From: Oegoconia quadripuncta
Taxonomy: Eukaryota > Arthropoda > Insecta > Lepidoptera > Autostichidae
NCBI GenBank assembly: GCA_949316235.1
Contig: OX438758.1
Span: 17,309,194 to 17,373,193 of the forward strand
Direction: 5' to 3'
Length of the DNA: 64,000 nt
A model generated the notes under the pieces. That model was not told the DNA's origin, did no database searches, and was given only the letters and a program-made list of their open reading frames with translations. The position numbers and the translations under genes were made by a program. Position 1 is the first letter of the stretch, and each line of letters begins with the position of its first letter. This document shows positions 10,890 through 19,058 of this stretch, piece by piece.

Positions 10890-10989
10890 ATGGGGAAACG
10901 GAAACATAAGAATTTCGACGAACATATTAAAAGGAAAATAAGGCGCCTCGAAAGGCGACTTAGGATGCGTCATAAATCTAGTGACGAAG
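10890..10989 (+). CDS. DIRS gag-like protein, predicted first exon
   Basis: The ATG opens a 34-codon frame, MGKRKHKNFDEHIKRK..., very rich in Lys and Arg, running into RRLERRLRMRHKSSDEG and then TAG. Short basic starts of this type are usual for DIRS gag proteins. The stop sits inside a good donor, GAAG|GTTAGT. Splicing from 10989 to the acceptor TGAATCAG|GA at 12212 joins phase 1 to phase 2. It continues into a Ser/Arg/Pro-rich stretch in the frame of the downstream gag ORF, restoring one long frame. The evidence is frame and signal agreement only; no transcript was seen. Confidence 0.6.
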
Positions 10990-12212
10990 GTTAGTGACGT
11001 GATTATTCATACTTTGTATTAATTTACTGTTCTATTTATTCTTCCGACACACACGGAATCATCTCATATACTTATCTTGCGTAGTACATGAACTACAATA
11101 AGTAGTCATACTTGGTCACATCACCGGAATTACAGAAAATTTTTTTTTTTTTTTTTTTTAATCTACCGCCCAATAACATTGGATTTACATCGACTGTTTC
11201 TTTAATATTTTTCTGGATACTTTGTCCATTTTGAATTATTACGATATAGAAATATTTAACTTTACAATAGTATCTGAAGAATTTCAGCTCAGTTTTCCTA
11301 TATTATAAAGAGAAATCTAGCTCGTTTGACTATGAACGATGTTGCAAATTGTACTATGGCGAGATCATGGTCGTATATTATATAGAACCAGTATAAATTA
11401 TTACGCTATAGAAATATTTAACTTTACAATAGTATCTGAAGAATTTCAGCTCAGTTATGCTTTATTATAATGAGAAATTTAGCTCGTTTGACTGTGAACG
11501 ATGATGCAAATCGTACTATGACGAGATCATGGTCGCATATTATATATAACCAGTATAAATTATTACGCTATAGAAATACTTAAATTTACAATAGTATCTG
11601 AAGAATTTCAGCTCAGTTATGCTATATTATAATGAGAAATTTAGCTCGTTTGACTATGAACGATGATGCAAATCGTACTATGGCGAGATCATGGTCGCAT
11701 ATTATATAGAACCAGTATAAATTATTACGCTATAGAAATACTTAACTTTACAATAGTATCTGAAGAATTTCAGCTCAGTTATGCTTTATTATAATGAGAA
11801 ATTTAGCTCGTTTGACTGTGAACGATGATGCAAATCGTACTATGACGAGATCATGGTCGCATATTATATAGAACCAGTATAAATTATTACGCTATAGAAA
11901 TACTTAACTTTACAATAGTATCTGAAGAATTTTAGCTCAGTTATGCTATATTATAATGAGAAATTTAGCTCATTTCACTATGAACGATGATGCAAATCGT
12001 ACTATGGCGAGATCATGGTCGCATATTATATAGAACCAGTATAAATTTATTTAACGTGGTACTATGACGAGATTATAGTCAAACGTATTCTTACCAATGA
12101 ATACTACGGCGCGACCGTAGTTGCATACTTTCCTATTTAGTACTGTGACGTGATTACAGTCAAAATGTCATGCCGTGATCATGACTTTGGTATCCTGTAC
12201 TTACTGAATCAG
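10990..12212 (+). other. Predicted intron in the DIRS gag gene
   Basis: Begins GTTAGTGACG and ends CTTACTGAATCAG, with a branch-like TACTTAC/CTGAAT context. It is 1223 bases and contains the five 162-bp tandem repeats. If real, the genome copied into DNA must be the unspliced RNA, because the intron is kept in this insertion. Confidence 0.55.
11234..12043. repeat. Five tandem copies of a 162-bp unit inside the DIRS element
   Basis: Unit starts are at 11234, 11396, 11558, 11720 and 11882, each beginning AATTATTACG(C/A)TATAGAAA. Copies are closely similar; the first is the most diverged. Each unit carries ACTATG(G/A)CGAGATCATGGTC, and degraded forms of this motif reappear at about 12060 and 12137, just before gag exon 2. 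Confidence 0.95.
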
Positions 12213-12814
12213 GAAGTCCGAGGGCCTCTTGCTCAAGATATAGAAGTCCAAGTCCGGTACCCTTATCTATTAGCTCAGATAATGCGGGCTTAAGCCCTAT
12301 CATGCGGTCAGCCATAACCGTGGTCGATTACGACATAAACAAGACGAGAGATGCCACAGGAGATCCACCCGACTTACCAGCTGGCCAAGCTCGCGTAACC
12401 GATCTCCCGGTGACAGCAGACCAGTCTTCAACTGAAAGACCGGTAGCCGCCTCAGTCGAGCCATCAACTTCTACGGCTTTACCAAGAAATATTTTAGAGG
12501 CGTTAGGCGATTCGAAGGTTAAACAGGAACTCTTCGGATCCAAAATCCATGATGACGTCTCTAAACGCTGGGGTCGGATATTATCGGAAGGTCTGAATAA
12601 GGACCAAAGTAAAGCAATTACAGATAAATTGCTGATACCGGAGAGTTTTCAGCTTGTGAAGGCGCCTAAATTGAATCCTGAAATTTCGGCTGTTCTAACA
12701 GAATCCGCTAGGAACAGGGATAAGCGCTTAGAGAAAGCTCAGCAACATCTGGGGCTAGGTATAGCCGGCCTTACTAGTGTCACGTCGAAGCTTATGGCGA
12801 TGGCGACAATATAG
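12213..12814 (+). CDS. DIRS gag-like protein, second exon
   Basis: The frame is open from 12185 to the stop at 12812-12814. From the predicted acceptor it reads GSPRASCSRYRSPSPVPLS and passes the internal ATG at 12302. It then gives a gag-like body with LLIPESFQLVKAPKLNPEI, the 'P..f...kaPkLNpEi' stretch typical of DIRS gag, and ends ...TSVTSKLMAMATI. The +1 frame stays open from about 12790 to 12945, with a basic tail containing KQHFPNRRPKPNRG. The intact gag probably used that tail, so a small frameshift near 12790-12810 may have shortened this copy. Function: nucleocapsid-like particle protein, by analogy only. Confidence 0.65.
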
Positions 12815-12907
12815 AAAAAATCGAGCTTATTAAAAAGCTTTCCGAAATCGTTATCCGACTCCGTCGAAAGCAGCATTTCCCAAATCGACGCCCAAAACCC
12901 AATAGAG

Positions 12908-13535
12908 GTGAGCAGTCACATAGGCCGATTAAAATATTTTATTGATAATTGGAGATCCATTACAAGTGATCCTGTTATTTTACAGATCGTATCTGGTTAT
13001 AAGATACCTTTTAATCGGCCAGTTACTCAAATAACAGAACCAGTTAATAATGAATTTTCACTTTCAGAGAAACATAATTTGAATTTAGAGATCTCAAAGT
13101 TAACCCAAACTAAAGCCATTTTGCCATGTGCTGATAAACCGGTCAGCTCATATCTAAGATATTTCTCACACCAAAAAGTGACGGTGAACATAGATGCATA
13201 CTTAATTTGAAAGCATTAAATAAGTCTGTCGAAAGACAACACTTTAAAATGGAGGACATTCGTACAGTCACGAAATTAATGTCCCCGTCGTGTTTTATGG
13301 CAAATATCGATCTCAAAGATACATATTTTTTAATATCGGTGCATCCTTACTATCGGAAGTTTTTAAGATTTAAATTCAACGGCCAAACTTATGAATTTCA
13401 GTGCCTACCGTTTGGTCTACGATCAGCCCCATATGTCTTAACCAAGTTGCTGAAGCCGGTTGCATCTTTCCTTGGGAGTAAAGGGTTACTCTTAGTTGTA
13501 TATTTGGATGATATTGTGTTTGGGGTATTCGTATA
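12908..13535 (+). pseudogene. DIRS reverse transcriptase, frameshifted
   Basis: Two overlapping frames carry it. 12908-13210 reads GRLKYFIDNWRSITSDPVIL... and continues YKIPFNRPV, the usual DIRS pol start. The frame is lost near 13160-13180 and resumes at about 13170 through LNLKALNKSVERQHFKMED, then MANIDLKDTYF (motif A, catalytic D), LPFGLRSAPYVLTKL (motif B) and VYLDDIVFG (motif C, 13501-13512). A stop follows at 13534-13536, and the later thumb region is in another frame. The YLDD box is intact but no single ORF spans the enzyme, so this copy is defective. Confidence 0.9.
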
Positions 13536-13981
13536 GGGATTGCCAAAATTGTGTTTCTGAAACAGAAACGTATTACACTTTCTGGGGCTGGCAATTAATA
13601 CCGAAAGGAGCCACTTGTTACCAAGTCAAATTTGTACGTTCTTAGGATTCGAACTGAATTCAGTTGACATGAATATGGGCTTACCCTTAAACAAGCATAA
13701 TAAAAATTTTATCTCTTGTTAAAGACATATCAAAAAAGAATATTTTGACGATTAGGGAGTTCGCTCAATTCGTCGGTGTCCTCACCTCAGCTTGTCCAGC
13801 CATTGCCTACGGTTGGGTATACACAAAACGTTTTGAAAGTGAGAAATATCGAGCATTACCTACAACGATCTAATGATGATTATGACAAGAAAATGGCCAT
13901 TAGTAAAGCTTTACTACCTGATTTTACATGGTGGGAAGGACATAATATTATGTCTTCTAAGAATCCTTTGCGTCGCGGTCA

Positions 13982-14627
13982 AAAGGCTTTAGAAATTTTT
14001 TCAGACGCCTCCTTATCAGGGTGGGGCATAATGTGTAACAGGAAGCGCGCCAGCGGATTTCGGGAATATTCCATATAAATTTTTTAGAGCTTAAAGCTTA
14101 TGGGTCTAAAATGTTCTGCAAGCGAAATGCACGATTCAGAAATTTTACTTCGTATCGATAACACTGTAGCTATTTCATATATTAACAGAATGGGTGACGT
14201 ACAGTATAATCATTTAAATGATATTACACGCGAGATATAGTTATTTTGCGAAGAGCGTCGTCTGTACATTTTCACAGCATACATTAGATCGAAAGACAAC
14301 ACCGAAGCTGACGAGGAGTCGAGACGCACCAATATTGATGCGGAATGGCATCTCTCACAGACTGTCTTTAGAGACATCGTAAGCAACTTTGGGCAGCCTG
14401 AGATAGACCTCTTCGCATCTCGTTTGAACAACAAATGCTCTAAGTACATAACGTGGAAACGAGACCCGTCCGCCTTCAATATTGACGTGTTTACACTGGA
14501 TTGGAGTAATTATTACTTTTACGCCTTCCCACCATTCTCACTTATTCTCAAATGTCTGCGTAAAATTGTCGATGACGAAGCCACAGGCATCATGGTTGTG
14601 CCTTTCTGGCCAAGTCAACCATGGTAG
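13982..14627 (+). pseudogene. DIRS RNase H region and pol C-terminus, interrupted
   Basis: The reading FSDASLSGWGI (13998-14030) is the first RNase H motif. After a frame change come LELKAYGSK, then LLRIDNTVAISYINRMG, a stop near 14239, a SKDNTEADEESRR segment and EIDLFASRLNNKCSKYITW. It ends PFWPSQPW at 14627. The last two blocks are characteristic of DIRS/Ngaro-type pol, after the RNase H fold. At least one frameshift and one in-frame stop break it. It overlaps the recombinase frame by a few bases. Confidence 0.85.
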
Positions 14628-15753
14628 CCATTGCTCCATTCACTGGCGTGCAAAGACCCTGTGTATTTTCATCCCGACAATCAGTTACTGATGTCTCCTT
14701 TCAGAGAACCGCATCCCTTTTGGAGAACCCTTATCCTGGTGTCGTGCCAACTATCAGGGAAGCGTATAGGCGACGATCACTCAAGCCAGATACAGTAGAT
14801 ATTATGGTGTCTTCCCTTTCAGTAAATTCCCTAAAACAATACAATGTGGCACTGAAAAAGTGGTGGCAATTTTCCATTGCAGAAAATATTAACTGTTATA
14901 ACGCAACCGTTCTTCAAATTCTTGAATTTCTAACAATTCAATATAATAAGGGAGCAAGCTACTCTAGCTTGAACACTTACCGTTCTGCCCTCCGTATAAT
15001 ATTTGGCAAACGGTTCAGTGAGAATGACCAAGTGATAAGGTTTATGAAAGGCGTCTTTAAGCAAAGACCTGCTTTTCCGAGGTATCAATTTACGTGGGAT
15101 CCTAAGTTAGTTCTTGATTTTGTAGGAAGTCTATATCCAAACGATAGTTTGTCTTTAAATAGAATTTGTAAAAAGACAGCGTGTCTGCTTGCATTATCTT
15201 CAGGACAACGGGTCCAGACCCTATCCATTATTAAATTGTCTTGCATTACATTTAATCAAGACATTATTGAAATAATAATCTTTTATTATTATTTCAATAA
15301 TTAAATAAATTTGATTAAACCTTCGGCACCTGGTCGGCTAATGCCACGTCTTATTATTCCTTTCTTCCCGATCAGGGAAGAGATTTGTCCTGCAAAGGCA
15401 CTTACGTCATATATTGAGATTACGAAACAGTTCCGAATGAACTCTAATACTGACCGTTTATTCCTCACGACAAAAAAGCTTAAATACTTAACGCAAGTTC
15501 CTCAACCATCAGTCGATGGATCAAGGAGATAATGGAAGAAAGCGGCATAGATACTGACACCTTTTCTGCCCATAGCACTCGTCACGCTTCTACGTCGGCA
15601 GCCCACCGTAAAGACGTGTCTATCGAACTAATCAAGAGAACCGCAGGTTGGACGGGCACCTCCCTTGTTTTCGCAAAATTTTACAATCGGTCTCTCTTGA
15701 TGAATGATGGAGAAAGTGCATTTGCAGAAGCAGTATTTGATTGTAATAATTAA
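14621..15753 (+). pseudogene. DIRS tyrosine recombinase, interrupted
   Basis: Three successive frames (14621-15304, 15311-15532, 15532-15753) make up the recombinase. The N-terminal SAM-like part has VNSLKQYNVALKKWWQF and LEFLTIQYNKGASYSSLNTY. The catalytic part has LSSGQRVQTL (Arg at 15209-15211), AHSTRHAS (His 15571, Arg 15580), the W of AGWTG (15649) and KFYNR (Tyr 15682). All active-site residues are present. An AT-rich insertion with inverted text at about 15258-15310 (TATTGAAATAATAATC...) and a frame change near 15532 break the ORF. The enzyme joins circular DNA to the target without a target duplication. Confidence 0.9.
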
Positions 15754-15854
15754 TATTATAATAATAATTAAGATATGTAATTTGATAAAATAAAAAGTTG
15801 ATTGTCAAACGTATAACCAATGTTCTAATGTTATTTCGCAAACGCGCTAAACAT

Positions 15855-15974
15855 CTACCTGGTGAACTTAAATGTCGAGGATGTAACGACGAAGTATAAT
15901 TAAAGGTTAAACAAACTTACCTAAGTGAAGTTTGACCATAATTATATGAGTCGTTACATCCGAAGGCATTTAAG
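15855..15974 (+). repeat. DIRS internal complementary region
   Basis: Bases 15855-15902 are the exact complement of the left tip 10602-10649. Bases 15900-15974 are the exact complement of the right tip 16169-16243. The shared three bases read TAA on the opposite strand. This joined copy of both tips serves as template for completing and circularising the element. Confidence 0.95.
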
Positions 15975-16034
15975 AACCCTCCCATAACCCATATCCCCCA
16001 CATAAGTTTGCGAAATACCAGTAAACTCTAAAGA

Positions 16035-16176
16035 AATGACGTTTCGGCGCACGAGTCGGGGCCGGGTGGGGGCGCGGGAGGAGGGTACTTGTACTTTTTT
16101 TTTTAGCATTTTCAGCTCTGAAATTGTGCTTGATGCCTAGTACATAGAAGAGTGGACTACCTGGTGAACTTAAATG
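16035..16176 (-). repeat. DIRS right inverted terminal repeat (shared core)
   Basis: Exact inverse of 10630-10771. The right-specific extension 16177-16243 follows. Between it and the internal complementary region lie 60 unique bases (15975-16034). Confidence 0.95.
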
Positions 16177-16329
16177 CCTTCGGATGTAACGACTCATATA
16201 ATTATGGTCAAACTTCACTTAGGTAAGTTTGTTTAACCTTTAAATTTATTGCAATGACTTTGACTAATAATGTAATTAATTATAAATTATGATTGTGATT
16301 GGATGTAATTTTTATCCGACTCACACTTA

Positions 16330-16826
16330 ACCATGAAAAGCACCGGCCTATCATTGACCTCAATCACACCTGACGTTTAATGAAGATGAGGCCGAAGGTG
16401 GAAGCGTATTGACCAGGAATCCCCATGTTATTTGGGGGACTGGCGATCTTATCTCTGACAACCGGAACACAATTGCTGTTTGGCGGCAGACTCAGATGAG
16501 ATGGTGGTAGCTGGCAATGCGGACATTTAAAATGTTCTGCCACTAACCAAACCCATTCAAATCAAATCAGATCAAAAATGTTTTATTTCGTAAGTTATAA
16601 GAATAACATTTGAAATCGTCATGACATACAGTTATCACTCATTCACTAGGGAGACTTCCCCAGAGAAGAAAGAGCAAGAAACTCCGGGGTTGTTCTTTTT
16701 AAACATGTAATAAACATTATGCAATGTAATGCAATAAACATTACTAAACATGTACCCTGCTGGGTATCATACCCACGACCTCCCATTCGGAAACCCAATA
16801 TTGTTTACATTGAGCAACGGAGGCGG
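16330..16826 (-). repeat. SINE-A copy (minus) split by a LINE fragment
   Basis: The SINE 3' part is 16330-16558 and its head 16744-16826, with CCGCCTCCGTTGCTCAATGT reading on the minus strand. Between them, 16559-16743 is a LINE tail, family T2 (AATCAAAAATG...AGAAACTCCGGGG, minus). The interrupting LINE is therefore younger than the SINE. Confidence 0.8.
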
Positions 16827-16859
16827 AAAAAACCCACTCAGCGGACTCACACGGGATCA

Positions 16860-17640
16860 ATTTTTTTTTTATTCCAAGATCACATATATTCGACTCTCTC
16901 GTAATAACTCAATATTTCCTTCTTCCGGAACAAGACAATCAATAATAACTATAATGAGTAAACTTGTTCGCCAAATAGGGAAAGTTTGGGAACCCTAGGG
17001 AGGTTACGTGTCACACCTTCGGTGGGGGGAGTTGTGTTGTTTTATTCGTGCAACCGCTGGCAATTATACTTAAATGTCACCTTTTCGAACAGATTATTTT
17101 TCGTGTGTTTATAAAATTGATAGTTATCGTAAAGAAGAAACCCGTCGTGCATAAAAAAAAAAAATAGAACTTGACCGCCCTTTCTTCTAATAATTTCAAT
17201 TTCAGACATTGCAATTTCTATTTCAAATGCAAACAATAATGACATCTATGTGTTAAATTGACGTAACAAGGAAAATAATAAATAGCTCCTTTATATTATT
17301 ATGAGTCAGGATCTTTAGTGGCCAGCATTACATATTTACATATGAGAGAATATCCTTTTTTCCAGGGACTATCACAGGGACCATGGTATATGTAGGTACT
17401 TATGTTTTATTTTATTGTTTCTTTAATAATATACAGTTAAGTTATTATACGTTTTTAAATTAGTTGGCTTATACAAAATTCAGGGACTATCACAGGGACC
17501 ATGGGCAACAAAGGAATTTTAATCATAATTCACAAAGTATAAATATTCATTGCAAAAAATACATGGCGAAATATATGGGTTTTTGTTTGTTGCGTGTTAG
17601 TTACTGAAAAACCTTTGATATTTAAATTCAATTAAAAATT
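16860..17640. other. Non-coding stretch with a short duplicated motif
   Basis: No gene. CAGGGACTATCACAGGGACC is present twice, near 17365 and 17483, 118 bases apart, each continued by ATGG. The DNA between is AT-rich and unrecognised. Confidence 0.5.
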
Positions 17641-17647
17641 GATTTTT

Positions 17648-17832
17648 TTATGCACGACGGGATACCACTTGACCTCAATCACACCTGATGTTAAATGAAG
17701 ATGAGGCCGAAGGTGGTAGCGTACATCTTATTTGAGGGACTGGCTATCTTATGTCTGACAACCGGAACACAACAATGCTATTAACATTGCTGTTTGGCGG
17801 CAGATTTAGATAAGATGGTGGTAGCTGGCCAG
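17648..17832 (-). repeat. SINE-A copy, 3' half
   Basis: The minus strand gives the family body from TGGCCAGCTACCACCATCTT to the end TTGAGGTCAAGTGGTATCCC. The head is missing. Confidence 0.8.
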
Positions 17833-18114
17833 TTTATTCGGTAATGTTACATACATGTATAACGTCACGCCCTTTATCCTAAACGGGGTGGTCAGAGATA
17901 TCCCAAGCATACGCGTTTGGGTGTACCTAATATTAAAACTTTAATGCTTGAAACAACATCGACGATTCACCTTTCGAAATACAGAAATGCACACGTGACA
18001 GGTGATGAGCCCATCGCCGTTGAAACGTGCAAAGCTATAATGTTTTTTGGTGGAAAGTTTCTTAGTCACCTTTTCCGACACCCACGGGAAGAGACGAATT
18101 GATTCTATTTACAT

Positions 18115-18180
18115 TTAAAGCTACATACACATCAAAAACATTACCCTCCTTCCGGGCAATCGAGTAAAAATACAGCTGCT
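18115..18180 (-). repeat. Repeat D fragment
   Basis: The minus strand reads TTTTTACTCGATTGCCCGGA then AGGGTAATGTTTTTG, the start of family D seen in full at 41765-41985. Confidence 0.5.
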
Positions 18181-18493
18181 TTCTGGAAAATACATGAAAA
18201 TACATTTACCTCGCTGAACACAACAACGCCATACAAAATCTTAATTTACGTCCCTCCACTTTTAGTCCAGTAAAAAAATAACTCATTTTTGTGCTATAAC
18301 TTCCTATTTTTTGTAGAAGCATAGAGTAGGTACTCATCAGTAATAGAATACAAAAGTTTTGTAACCTTTGCGTAGCTTGCTTAGGGCATATAGGTATTAA
18401 GTAATAAAACTTACAATATTAACTGTGAACTTCATTGTGTTGTAGAAGTTGCTTTACTTCTGTTAAATATATATGGATTTCAATTGCGATTAG

Positions 18494-18546
18494 GTATATA
18501 GAATTATATATTATGTATTGTATACATAATATATAATTCTATATGC
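18494..18546. repeat. AT-rich perfect hairpin
   Basis: The arms ATATAGAATTATATATTATG and complement are separated by only a few bases around TATTGTATA. It could be a cruciform or a remnant of a palindromic MITE. Nothing links it to an RNA gene. Confidence 0.6.
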
Positions 18547-18942
18547 GCGGGAACGCCGCTTGCCTGTTGGGCACAATGCCGTCTCGAGGAGATGCTCTAG
18601 ATGGAATTTTTTACCTGTGAATGTTTGTGTAAAAAAAAAAAACTATTTATTAATGTGTATTATATAATAATATATAATAATAATATAATAATAATAATAA
18701 TAATGTTTATTCAGAAAATGTTACATAGTTGAAACTAAATATGTCAGGCTATACTTAGTACCACTAATACAAAAGCCATAGCTGCCGAACTAGGTTTATG
18801 CAACCTGTATTTCAGCATACAATGCCCTTCCCCTGGAGATTAAACAGGATTAGCCTAGCTCACATAAAAATCGTTAACAAATCAAATCTTGTAATAATTT
18901 GTAATAATTTTACTGATCTGTGTATGGGTGAATTTAAATCTA

Positions 18943-18979
<37 letters not shown>

Positions 18980-19058
18980 GTGTGTGGGGGGGGGGGGGGG
19001 GGGGGTGGAATGTGAGTGCAGTGTGGGGGTGCATGTGTGCGTGCGTGCTTTTTAACCT

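Larger units (their letters stand above)
10602..16243 (+). mobile_element. DIRS-type tyrosine-recombinase retrotransposon, end to end
   Basis: A 5642-bp element with non-identical extended ends. The core inverted terminal repeats are 10630-10771 and 16035-16176, identical over 142 bases. An internal complementary region at 15855-15974 contains the complement of the left edge (10602-10649 pairs with 15855-15902) joined to the complement of the right edge (16169-16243 pairs with 15900-15974). The two pairings overlap by exactly three bases, TAA, which occurs at both element tips. This is the geometry expected for DIRS replication through a circular intermediate, which makes no target duplication. 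Inside are a gag-like region, RT with YLDD, RNase H and a tyrosine recombinase, in DIRS order. The pol and YR frames are broken. Confidence 0.93.
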
